A stretch of 7,208 nt of DNA from Leptolyngbyaceae cyanobacterium M65_K2018_010. GTDB lineage: Bacteria > Cyanobacteriota > Cyanobacteriia > Phormidesmidales > Phormidesmidaceae. The notes beneath the pieces were generated by a model that ran no database searches, was not told the origin of the DNA, and saw only the letters and a list, made by a program, of their open reading frames with translations. Positions 1 through 6,000 of the stretch are shown piece by piece. The position numbers and the translations under genes are program-made. The stretch lies in assembly GCA_015295885.1 (NCBI GenBank), contig DVEE01000173.1, forward strand, positions 1-7,208, in the 5' to 3' direction. Every line of letters begins with the position of its first letter. Positions within the stretch are counted from its first letter, which is position 1.

Positions 1-209
1 AGCCCAAAAGCCCCCAGGGTGAGGGCAATGGTCAGCCAGCCCTGCCAGGTCAACCCCAAGAGGGTCTGATGATGGGCCAGGGCCAGGGCCAGGGCTACCA
101 CCGCCACGGCCACCAAGCCACTGAGCGGCAGCACCCACCAGGGACGCAGGAACCGGGATATCTGGATAAAGCCCCATCTTGGCTGGGACTGAAGCAGACC
201 ATTTCTCAT
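1..209 (-). CDS. Membrane protein, N-terminal fragment (possibly SLC13-type permease)
   Basis: The reading frame is open from an ATG at 209-207 to the left edge, giving 69 residues with the C-terminus outside the window. The sequence begins MRNGLLQSQPRWGFIQISRF, then has a hydrophobic helix (about residues 24-45, rich in Leu/Ala/Val with an LALALA run) and the start of a second helix from about residue 55 (WQGWLTIALTLGAFG). Two closely spaced helices with a short His-His-Gln loop indicate a polytopic inner-membrane protein. The WQGWLT start of the second helix resembles the N-terminus of SLC13/DASS-family anion permeases as I remember them, but too little is visible to name a substrate. A promoter-like -10 box lies 28 bp upstream of the start, which supports this ATG. 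No clear Shine-Dalgarno sequence is present. It points the same way as the amidase but is 322 bp downstream and seems to have its own promoter. Confidence 0.6.
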   Translation of the reverse strand, partial: MRNGLLQSQPRWGFIQISRFLRPWWVLPLSGLVAVAVVALALALAHHQTLLGLTWQGWLTIALTLGAFG

Positions 210-531
210 AGCAAAACGCTTTAGATAGTGGCTTTGATCATATCTCAATCCGAATGAACTTCATTTGCACTTTTTGTGAAATCTGTGTCGCCTCGCGATC
301 GCGGCGGCTAGAGGCCCAGGGTCAGCGGGGCCGAGTTAGCTTGGATGATGTACGCACCCATTACTCAGGGACGGGCATGCTCACTATCACGGGAATCCAG
401 GTTGACCGCTGCCCCCAGAGGGCTGGCTAGACCCGGTTGTTAACCATGGCCCCCTGAGCCCAGTTGGGCGGCTGCCCACGAAGGGGATACCAGAGCTTGC
501 TGATCGGGGCAGCAACAGGTTGAGGTTGGCT
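210..531. other. Intergenic region between amidase and left-edge membrane gene
   Basis: This 322-bp gap has no convincing gene. The left third (about 210-270) is AT-richer and carries the probable promoter and a palindrome for the membrane gene. One HIP1 octamer (GCGATCGC) is at 295-302. The right two thirds are GC-rich and follow the amidase stop codon. They contain only weak inverted repeats, such as GCCCA/TGGGC at 458-469 and CTGCCC/GGGCAG at 472-512 with a long loop, and none is followed by a T-run on the minus strand. No tRNA cloverleaf or T-arm motif was found on either strand. Confidence 0.6.
237..265 (-). promoter_or_regulatory. Probable promoter with operator-like palindrome for the left-edge membrane gene
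   Basis: On the minus strand TATGAT (237-242) matches the sigma-70 -10 consensus at five of six positions. It would start transcription about 20 nt before the ATG at 209. The -35 position, 17 bp further upstream, has no TTGACA. It is instead occupied by one arm of a perfect inverted repeat, AATGAA-C-TTCATT (253-265). A 6-1-6 palindrome over the -35 element is the usual position for a repressor operator or a class II activator site. No specific regulator is recognised from the half-site. Confidence 0.4.
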
Positions 532-1941
532 TCAACTGGCAAAGGCCGGGCGGTGGTGGTAAAAGGGCTGGATAGTTTCAAGCTGGGTGGCCAGGGCTAG
601 CAGCGTTGCCTCAGCGGCGGGGCGACCAACCAGTTGCACCCCCACCGGTAGGCCAGCCGGCGAAAAGCCCGTGGGCATGGCCAAGGCGGGCTGGCCACTG
701 ACGTTGAAAGGGGGACAGGGGGCGACCCAGTTAATCACGTTTTCAAGAATTTGGGGCGATCGCAACGACTGCCACTGGCCCACCCGAATCGCACCATGCA
801 TGTACACAGGCAGAATAAGCACATCGTAGGGATAGCAAAACTGGACAATCTGCCGAGCCACCCTTTGCAACTGGGCCACGGCCCGCAGGTAGGCTCCGCT
901 ATTGATGCGCCAGGCCCGCCAGTACAGCCAGCGATTCATTCTTTCCAGCACAAACCAGGGAATGCCCGCTTCCGCCAGGACGCACTGCCAGACCACCACA
1001 AAGGGTTCAATCAGGTCGCTCAGGTCCGGGAAGGTCACCTCCTCCACCCGATGACCCAGGGCTGCGACCCGCTGAACGGTGTCATACACCGCCGCTTGGC
1101 AAACCTGATCAGCGGCACCCACCGGCTCTAGGTGGGTGGCATAGCCAATCCGCAAAGGCGGGGGTGGGGTTTGCAATCCTTCTAAAAAGCAGGGGTCGGG
1201 ATCAGGTAGCCAGTAGGGATCGCCAATTTCGTAGCCACTCAAAGCATCCAGCAGGGCCGCCGTATCGGCCACGGTGCGGCCCAGGGGGCCATTGACGGCC
1301 AGGCCATTTAGCCGTTCCCCTACCGGGGCAAAACTAATCCGGCCCCGGGCCGCTAAGCCCACCAGGCCACAGCAAAAGGCCGGGCCTCGCAGAGAGCCCC
1401 CGCCGTCCGATCCCTGGGCAATGGCACAGAGCCCGGCCGCTAAAGCCGCGGCCCCACCGCCGCTAGAACCCCCGGGGGTATAGTCTAGGTGCCAGGGATT
1501 ACGGGCGGGCGGAAAACCCGGCGGTTCCGTATAGGGCAGAGATCCCATCTGGGAGGTAGCGGTTTTGCCCAGGATCACCAACCCCGCCTGTCTGAGTTTA
1601 CGGACAATGTAGTCATCTTCAGTGGCGATGCGATCGCAGGCCGCTTTAATACCGTAGGCGCAGGCCACCCCAGCCACCGAGTTGAGATCCTTGACCGATA
1701 CGGTCACCCCAAACAAAGGCGGCAGTTCCGCCGGGTCGGCGGTCATCAGGTACTCGGTTTTAGCCTTGGCATCGGCGATGGCCGAGTCAGCCATCACGGC
1801 CACGTAGGCTCCCAGGGCCGGGTTCAGCCGCTCAATCCGTTCCAGGTAAATCTCGGTCAGTTCTAGGGGGGACATTTCCCTATGGCGAATCAGTCGGGCT
1901 TGTTCTAAGGCGGGCAAAAAGGCCAGATCGACTGAGTTCAT
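532..1941 (-). CDS. Amidase-signature family hydrolase
   Basis: A complete 469-residue protein, normal for the amidase-signature (AS) family of serine amide hydrolases. The Ser-cisSer-Lys triad is intact: Lys84 in VSVKDL, Ser159 in the GGSSGG motif and nucleophile Ser183 in SDGGGSLR. The 24-residue spacing between the serines matches that in fatty-acid amide hydrolase. The C-terminal FNVSGQPALAMPTGF and LPVGVQLVGR motifs are also family hallmarks. The SDGGGS nucleophile loop, CGLVGL segment and GDPYW motif (about 240-244) resemble the 6-aminohexanoate-cyclic-dimer hydrolase-like branch more than GatA, which has SDTGGS. The substrate cannot be read from sequence. The stretch after CGLVGL reads AARGR, where the branch usually has KPxRGR, so it lacks that Lys-Pro and is one residue short. 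There is no signal peptide, so it is probably cytoplasmic. The ATG at 1941 fits the usual family N-terminus, though no Shine-Dalgarno sequence precedes it. Confidence 0.93.
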   Translation of the reverse strand: MNSVDLAFLPALEQARLIRHREMSPLELTEIYLERIERLNPALGAYVAVMADSAIADAKAKTEYLMTADPAELPPLFGVTVSVKDLNSVAGVACAYGIKAACDRIATEDDYIVRKLRQAGLVILGKTATSQMGSLPYTEPPGFPPARNPWHLDYTPGGSSGGGAAALAAGLCAIAQGSDGGGSLRGPAFCCGLVGLAARGRISFAPVGERLNGLAVNGPLGRTVADTAALLDALSGYEIGDPYWLPDPDPCFLEGLQTPPPPLRIGYATHLEPVGAADQVCQAAVYDTVQRVAALGHRVEEVTFPDLSDLIEPFVVVWQCVLAEAGIPWFVLERMNRWLYWRAWRINSGAYLRAVAQLQRVARQIVQFCYPYDVLILPVYMHGAIRVGQWQSLRSPQILENVINWVAPCPPFNVSGQPALAMPTGFSPAGLPVGVQLVGRPAAEATLLALATQLETIQPFYHHRPAFAS

Positions 1942-2251
1942 AGGCGGGTGGGAACAGGGACTAGGGAGCAGCCTGGGATTGCGAGGGGTGAACCCTGAGG
2001 GGCGCCCCGCCCCCTGTAAAGGTCAGTGAAGGGGTTTGTCTCATATTAATCTTTCAAGGGCACCATAGACATGGACCCGGGCCCTCGCCCCCTCCCTAGT
2101 ACCCTGCGGCGGCCATAGGGCTACCCTTTGTGAAGCTGAAAAGCCTTGATCAAAGGGGATTCCCTTTCTACCTGCGGCTTTGCACGGGCCAAACCCTGCA
2201 TCCTTGTCTGTTGAGTTCAGGTACTAGGCTGGTCGTGAGATCCGTCCAGGT

Positions 2252-2277
2252 AGATGTCCGGAATCTGCCGGGCATCT
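2252..2277 (+). promoter_or_regulatory. Stem-loop in the 5' leader of the pspA-like gene
   Basis: AGATGTCCGG (2252-2261) and CCGGGCATCT (2268-2277) pair over all ten positions, nine Watson-Crick and one G-U, around a six-base loop AATCTG. The hairpin ends 47 nt before the ATG and is not followed by a U-run, so it is not an obvious intrinsic terminator. It could be an RNA-stability or translational control element. Alternatively it could be a DNA inverted repeat serving as a protein-binding site. Confidence 0.45.
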
Positions 2278-2314
2278 CTGTAGTTGAAACTAAATCCATT
2301 TCTCTCAGAGCACT

Positions 2315-2318
2315 GGAG
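2315..2318 (+). promoter_or_regulatory. Ribosome binding site that sets the pspA-like start
   Basis: GGAG sits six nucleotides before the ATG at 2325, an ideal Shine-Dalgarno arrangement. It selects this ATG over the upstream in-frame GTG at 2130, which has no comparable site and would add 65 residues not typical of the PspA family. Confidence 0.7.
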
Positions 2319-2324
2319 ATCGTT

Positions 2325-3038
2325 ATGAAGAATGCCATCTATTGGTTGATGGGCGAAAAGGCGGGCCGCACCATTGTGGGCACCTGGAATTGGCTCTGGG
2401 GTATACCGGTAGAGTCAGGTGGCAAAGTGGCGGTGGCGGTGGCCGAGGAATCCCTGCAATCAATGCAGGAGTCGGTGCAAAAACTGTCCGAAGCCGTAGC
2501 CATGCAGGTGGGTTCCTACGAACGAGCCAAGAAGAAGTACGAGCAAAAAGCCCAGGAGCTGAGGAAATTTGAGCAGCAGGCCGCCCTGGCTCAGCAAGCC
2601 GGCAATGGGGAAGCGGCCCGCCTAGCCATGACCAAGGCCATTCAAATCGAGCAATTGCTGCCCCAGTTGGAAGCCCAGGTCCAGCAAGCAGAGAAGTTTG
2701 TCGCCGCCTCCAAAGACAAGCTCAACCGGGAGCGGCTAAAGCTGGAGCAATACAAGACCGACATGCAAAACATGAAGGATCTGGCGGAAATCAATAGCGC
2801 CCTAGAGGCGATCGCCCGGGTCAATAACGAATTTGATATCGGGTCGGCCCGGTCCTCCTTCGAGGCGGCCAAGAATGCGGTTGAAGGTCGCCACCTGCGC
2901 AGTAATGCCCTGGCAGAAATGTCTGAAAACCCCACCGAAAAGCTTGCCGCCGATTTAGAACAAATCGCCCTCGACGATGAGGTCGCTCGTCGCTTACAAA
3001 TGCTGCAAGGCACGACCCCAAAAGAACTGGCGGAGTAA
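2325..3038 (+). CDS. PspA/IM30 (phage-shock protein A) family protein, divergent
   Basis: 237 residues from the ATG at 2325, close to the usual 220-260 for PspA/Vipp1. Residues 1-27 (MKNAIYWLMGEKAGRTIVGT, then a Trp-rich WNWLWG) could form a membrane-inserting amphipathic helix like PspA helix 0. From about 40 to 165 there is a long Gln/Glu/Lys/Ala-rich coiled coil. It contains SYERAKKKYEQKAQELRKFE and a short GNGEAARLA break, which corresponds to the PspA turn between its two long helices. Residues 165-227 are further charged helix. Family members form membrane-binding ESCRT-III-like polymers that protect bilayers; cyanobacterial Vipp1/IM30 acts in thylakoid maintenance. The Trp-rich N-terminus and the neighbours suggest a paralogue rather than the housekeeping Vipp1, so no symbol is given. 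There is no signal peptide, so it is a cytoplasmic peripheral membrane protein. The next gene starts 9 bp after the stop, so the two are probably co-transcribed. Confidence 0.85.
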   Translation: MKNAIYWLMGEKAGRTIVGTWNWLWGIPVESGGKVAVAVAEESLQSMQESVQKLSEAVAMQVGSYERAKKKYEQKAQELRKFEQQAALAQQAGNGEAARLAMTKAIQIEQLLPQLEAQVQQAEKFVAASKDKLNRERLKLEQYKTDMQNMKDLAEINSALEAIARVNNEFDIGSARSSFEAAKNAVEGRHLRSNALAEMSENPTEKLAADLEQIALDDEVARRLQMLQGTTPKELAE

Positions 3039-3047
3039 CCTTAACCT

Positions 3048-4007
3048 ATGGCCAACAACAAGACCACCAGCCAACGGAGTGGGCCCCCTCCCATCGTCTA
3101 TATTCTGCTGCTGCTGGGATTACTGGCGGGGGCCTACTGGTTTTTCTTCCGCCGCCCCAAGGCGGTGCCAACCCTTCCCCCAGCTGGCATTGAGGCACCC
3201 CAGCCCGGTACTCCCAACCCAGCCAATGTTCCTACCGCAGCACCCAGCAACTTTCCCCTCCTGGCTAGCGTTGCCCCCGGCACCACCGTGAGCATTGATG
3301 GGTCTACCAGCATGGTGTTGATTAACGAGGCCCTGAAGGCGGGCTTCACCCAGCAGTATCCCGATACCCAGGTGAATACCGCCGCAGTTGGCTCAGAAAA
3401 CGGTATTCAGGCGCTGCTGGGGGGCAGCGTGGATATTGCCGCTTCCTCCCGGCCCTTGACCCCCCAGGAGCAGGCCCTAGGGCTGGTGGCGGTGCCCGTT
3501 GCCAGCGATCGCATCGCCCTGGTCGTCGGTCGGGATAATCCCTTTCAACGGGGCCTCTCCGCCGCCCAAGCCGTGCAGATCTTTAAGGGAGAACTCACCA
3601 ACTGGGCCACCCTGGGCGGCCCGGATGCCACCATTCGGGTGATTAATCGGCCGCCGGTCAGTGGCACCCACAAAGCCTTTCAAGATTTAGTGCTGGGGGG
3701 TGCCCCCTTTGGCACAACCCCCAATATCACCACCATGGTGCGAGATGCCACCACACCCATGTTGCAAGAGCTAGGCAGAGATGGCATTGGCTATGCCACC
3801 TACAGCCAGGTCGCAGACCAACAAACGGTGCGGGTAGTGCCCATAGAAGGGTTAACCCCAGAGGCCGCCAACTACCCCTTCCAACGGCCGCTCTACTACG
3901 TTTACAAAGACCCCAATAACCCGGCCGTGCAAGCCTTTTTAGGGTACGCCCTATCACCCCAGGGGCAACAGGCCATCGCCGCCGCCGTCACCAACCACAA
4001 CCGCTAG
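3048..4007 (+). CDS. Membrane-anchored PstS-like substrate-binding domain protein
   Basis: 319 residues. Residues 15-34 form a single hydrophobic helix (IVYILLLLGLLAGAYWFFF) followed by RRPK. A Pro/Ala-rich linker runs to about residue 75, and a periplasmic-binding-protein fold of the PstS/PBP-like type (phosphate-binding superfamily) fills 79-315. Visible family motifs are DGSTSM (84-89), DIAASSR (129-135), FKGELTNW (179-186), SGTHKAF (205-211), GIGYA (246-250) and PLYYV (281-285). The GST and SGT loops are where PstS holds its oxyanion, so anion binding is likely but the ligand is unproven. There is no lipobox cysteine and no obvious signal-peptidase site, so the helix is probably an uncleaved anchor. 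No pstC, pstA or pstB is adjacent. It starts 9 bp after the PspA-like gene; a GGAG at 3032-3035 overlaps that gene's end, 12 nt from the ATG, suggesting coupled translation. Assignment to the superfamily is secure; the role is not. Confidence 0.88.
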   Translation: MANNKTTSQRSGPPPIVYILLLLGLLAGAYWFFFRRPKAVPTLPPAGIEAPQPGTPNPANVPTAAPSNFPLLASVAPGTTVSIDGSTSMVLINEALKAGFTQQYPDTQVNTAAVGSENGIQALLGGSVDIAASSRPLTPQEQALGLVAVPVASDRIALVVGRDNPFQRGLSAAQAVQIFKGELTNWATLGGPDATIRVINRPPVSGTHKAFQDLVLGGAPFGTTPNITTMVRDATTPMLQELGRDGIGYATYSQVADQQTVRVVPIEGLTPEAANYPFQRPLYYVYKDPNNPAVQAFLGYALSPQGQQAIAAAVTNHNR

Positions 4008-4039
4008 GGTTTGACACCCAGGATTGACCGGGCTAAGTG

Positions 4040-4056
4040 GTTAGGACTCTCCTAAC
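4040..4056. terminator. Hairpin at the convergent gene junction (possible bidirectional terminator)
   Basis: GTTAGGA (4040-4046) and TCCTAAC (4050-4056) form a perfect 7-bp stem with a CTC loop, extendable by two G-U pairs in plus-strand RNA. It lies 33 bp past the PstS-like stop codon and overlaps the last codons and stop of the convergent antiporter gene. The position is right for terminating the plus-strand unit. However, no T-run follows on either strand, so intrinsic termination is uncertain. Confidence 0.35.
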
Positions 4057-5792
4057 TGGGGGACCGGACGAATGCTGCGGTACTGATCCTGCCGAATCCA
4101 GCCCAGCACCGATTGAATTTCCTGGGATTGTTCTCCCAGGGTATTCAGCAGGTGGGACCCCAGTTCTAGGGCGGCCTCAAACTCAGGCTGAACCACTTCC
4201 CGAGCCCCCAGTTGGGTCAGCACATCAATTTCTTCGTTGGTGTGGGAGCGGGCAATCACATCTAAGCCAGGTGCCTTGGCCAGGGCCCGTTGTAGCACCA
4301 GGCGGGTGCTGGCGGGGTCGGGTAGGGTAATGGCCAGGGCCTTGGCGGTTTCCAAACGGGTTTTTTCCAACACCAGTTCGTTCTCAGCATCCCCATAGAC
4401 AAAGGGTATCTGCACCAGTGGGGCATGGCGATTGCGCAGACTTTGCACGGCTGTCTCGCTATTCTCAACCACCAAGACCGGGTAGCCACGGCTGAGCAAA
4501 ACGTTCACTAAAACCTGCCCCACCCGGCCATAGCCAGCCACAATCACATGGTCGCAGATGTCTTCTGGAACCGACAGGAGTTTGGGCTCCTCCGACTGTT
4601 TTAGGTAGTCCTTCAAGGCCGGCAACCGGTGCAGCCAGTCCACCACCGGGGTAGCCAGGTTAATCCACAGGGGAGTGAGCATGAGGGAGATGGCAATGGT
4701 ACCTAAGAGCAAGGAGTAGCGTTGCTCGGTGATCAGTCCCATTTCCAGCCCCACCAGGGCCAGCACAAAGGAAAACTCGCCAATTTGGTTTAACCCAAAA
4801 CTGGTCTTCACCGCCGTTTTCAGGGAGTAGCCAAAGCCCAGCACAATGGGCAAAATAATCAATGCTTTGCCCACCATGATCAGGGTGACCAGTTCCAGAA
4901 TTTTGTCGAGGTTGTTGACGAGCAGGGTGGGGTCAATCAGCATGCCAATGGAGGCAAAAAAGAGGCAGGCAAAGGTGTCGCGCAGGGGCAAAATTTTCCC
5001 CAAGGCCTGGTCGGCATAGTCAATTTCTGAGATCATCAACCCGGCCACAAAGGCTCCCATGGCAATGGATAGCCCCAGTTGAGAGGTGAGCCAAGCGACT
5101 CCCAGGCAGAGGACCACCACAGTCAGCAAAAACAGTTCGCTGCTTTCCGTAGCGGCAATCACCTGCATCAGCCGCGGTACCCCCCAGCGCCCTAGGGTCC
5201 AGGCCCCAGCCAAAAAAACTAGGATTTTCAGTAGGGCTAGCCCCAGGGCTAGGCCAAGGGCCTCGGGTTGATTAAGGACGGGTAGGAGGGCCAGCATCAG
5301 CCCCAGGGCCAGGTCTTGGGCAATCAGCAGGGCCAGCATCACCTGACCATGGACGGTGTTTGTTTCCCCCCGTTCGGTCAGGGTCTTCAGCACCACCGCC
5401 GTGGAAGATAGCGACAGCACCAGTCCTAGGAAAATTCCCTGCAATACCGAGCTGGCAGACCCCGACAGTAGAGAAACGGAGCCCACCAGCAGGGTGGTCA
5501 ACCCCATTTGCAGCACACTGCCCACCAGGGCGATCGCTCTTACCCGCTTTAACTCAGTCAGGGAAAACTCAACCCCCAGGGCAAACAGCAAAAAGGCAAT
5601 GCCCACCTCGGCCAGGGCCTGTATTTGCTCCACATCGGTTTGTAGGGCCAACCCGTAGGGGCCAATGATCAAGCCGGTGACTAAATAGCCCAACAGGGCC
5701 GGCTGCTTGAGCCGCAGGGCAATGTAGCCCCCCAGGGCCGAAGCCCCCAGAGCCAGGGTTAAATCCAGAACGAAGTTGGGTTCAGCGGTCAT
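4041..5792 (-). CDS. CPA2 cation:proton antiporter, KefB/KefC-like, with RCK domain (copy A)
   Basis: 583 residues from the ATG at 5792. About a dozen hydrophobic helices span residues 5-385 (Na+/H+ exchanger domain). CPA2 hallmarks are SLSSTAVVLKTL (127-138), the ion-binding pair Gln159-Asp160 in LLIAQDLALG, LPLRDTFACLFFASIG (268-283) and GLNQIGEFSF (333-342). The Gln-Asp pair is the KefC type, not the Asp-Asp of electrogenic NapA/NhaA-type exchangers. A cytosolic RCK/TrkA-N domain follows (about 413-545), with nucleotide-binding GYGRVG (420-425), an acidic Glu443 ending strand 2, a GDAE motif and the KefC-like IARSHTNEEIDVL and PEFEAALELG segments. The expected role is monovalent cation (K+ or Na+)/H+ exchange gated by nucleotide or another ligand. 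An in-frame GTG at 5903 would add 37 uncharacteristic residues, so the ATG is preferred, although no Shine-Dalgarno precedes it. Tandem paralogue of the gene at 6001. It carries a five-residue RCK insertion (HAPLV, residues 456-460) absent from that copy. Confidence 0.92.
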   Translation of the reverse strand: MTAEPNFVLDLTLALGASALGGYIALRLKQPALLGYLVTGLIIGPYGLALQTDVEQIQALAEVGIAFLLFALGVEFSLTELKRVRAIALVGSVLQMGLTTLLVGSVSLLSGSASSVLQGIFLGLVLSLSSTAVVLKTLTERGETNTVHGQVMLALLIAQDLALGLMLALLPVLNQPEALGLALGLALLKILVFLAGAWTLGRWGVPRLMQVIAATESSELFLLTVVVLCLGVAWLTSQLGLSIAMGAFVAGLMISEIDYADQALGKILPLRDTFACLFFASIGMLIDPTLLVNNLDKILELVTLIMVGKALIILPIVLGFGYSLKTAVKTSFGLNQIGEFSFVLALVGLEMGLITEQRYSLLLGTIAISLMLTPLWINLATPVVDWLHRLPALKDYLKQSEEPKLLSVPEDICDHVIVAGYGRVGQVLVNVLLSRGYPVLVVENSETAVQSLRNRHAPLVQIPFVYGDAENELVLEKTRLETAKALAITLPDPASTRLVLQRALAKAPGLDVIARSHTNEEIDVLTQLGAREVVQPEFEAALELGSHLLNTLGEQSQEIQSVLGWIRQDQYRSIRPVPQLGES

Positions 5793-6000
5793 AGGAGAAG
5801 GAAGTTGGGCTACCCAACGGCTACACAGCCCCCCTGCGTCAAGGCTGGCGCAGGGGGTAAGGGGAAAGATGGCGAATGATGGACGAACGCAGGTATGACC
5901 CACCCGTTCATGCTGACCTCAACGGTCACCCTATCGGGGGATCAACCCTGAACTATTTGTATTATGACCTTCCCTGGGTGGGGGTGGCCCTAGAGGCGAA
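5793..6000. other. Spacer between tandem antiporter genes with several inverted repeats
   Basis: This 208-bp spacer is the 3' flank of copy B and the leader of copy A (both minus strand). It holds three inverted repeats: GTTGGG/CCCAAC (5804-5809/5813-5818, loop CTA), CCCCCTGCG/CGCAGGGGG (5830-5838/5849-5857, 10-nt loop) and TGACC/GGTCA (5914-5918/5924-5928). On the minus strand CATAAT (5961-5966) resembles a -10 box but lacks a -35. None of the stems has a following T-run. The in-frame extension of copy A across the left half does not look coding. Confidence 0.5.
5830..5857 (-). promoter_or_regulatory. GC-rich stem-loop in the leader of antiporter copy A
   Basis: A perfect 9-bp stem (CCCCCTGCG against CGCAGGGGG) with a 10-nt loop lies 38-65 bp upstream of the copy A ATG. 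It could end transcripts from copy B or act as a leader control structure for copy A. Without a downstream T-run on the minus strand, a factor-independent terminator is not well supported. A second, smaller hairpin (5804-5818) follows 11 bp closer to the start codon. Confidence 0.4.

Larger units (their letters stand above)
1942..2324. other. Divergent intergenic region between amidase and pspA-like gene
   Basis: This 383-bp region must hold the promoters of both divergent genes. Most of it is GC-rich, with one AT-rich patch at about 2041-2057 (contains CATATTAAT) that offers weak -10-like hexamers on both strands: TATTAA on plus and TAATAT on minus. Neither has a recognisable -35, so no promoter is assigned firmly. 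A perfect 10-bp palindrome GGGGCGCCCC is at 1999-2008 in the amidase leader. The last 195 bp form an open plus-strand frame from a GTG at 2130, but this is interpreted as untranslated leader because of the strong ribosome binding site at 2315 and the hairpin at 2252-2277. Confidence 0.5.

Noticed and set aside
76..93. Threefold GGCCAG-type short tandem repeat
   Set aside because: It encodes an LALALA run in a transmembrane helix with repeated codons; ordinary low-complexity coding sequence.
387..581. Small minus-strand ORF of 64 residues overlapping the amidase 3' end
   Set aside because: Its start lies inside the amidase in another frame, it has low-complexity Pro/Ser/Gly composition, no ribosome binding site and no recognisable domain.
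751..1866. Several plus-strand ORFs antisense to the amidase (for example 751-1131 and 1489-1866)
   Set aside because: They look like frame shadows common in GC-rich coding DNA. Their proteins are His/Arg/Pro-rich with no family resemblance, and they lack ribosome binding sites.
532..1941. Amidase as GatA (Glu-tRNA(Gln) amidotransferase subunit A)
   Set aside because: The nucleophile loop reads SDGGGS instead of SDTGGS, and the following motifs match the cyclic-dimer-hydrolase-like branch better. No gatB or gatC is nearby.
2130..2324. A 65-residue N-terminal extension of the PspA-like protein from the GTG at 2130
   Set aside because: The extension does not resemble PspA N-termini and contains a strong RNA hairpin. 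An ideal GGAG lies six bases before the internal ATG, where a family-like N-terminus begins.
2642..3013. Minus-strand ORF of 123 residues opposite the PspA-like gene
   Set aside because: Its Ser/Arg/Ala-rich sequence is the expected antisense reading of a Glu/Ala-rich coiled coil, and the sense gene is well supported.
5793..5903. A 37-residue N-terminal extension of antiporter copy A from the GTG at 5903
   Set aside because: The extension contains a 9-bp GC-rich hairpin and Cys/Pro-rich sequence unlike CPA2 N-termini. The family-like sequence begins at the ATG at 5792.
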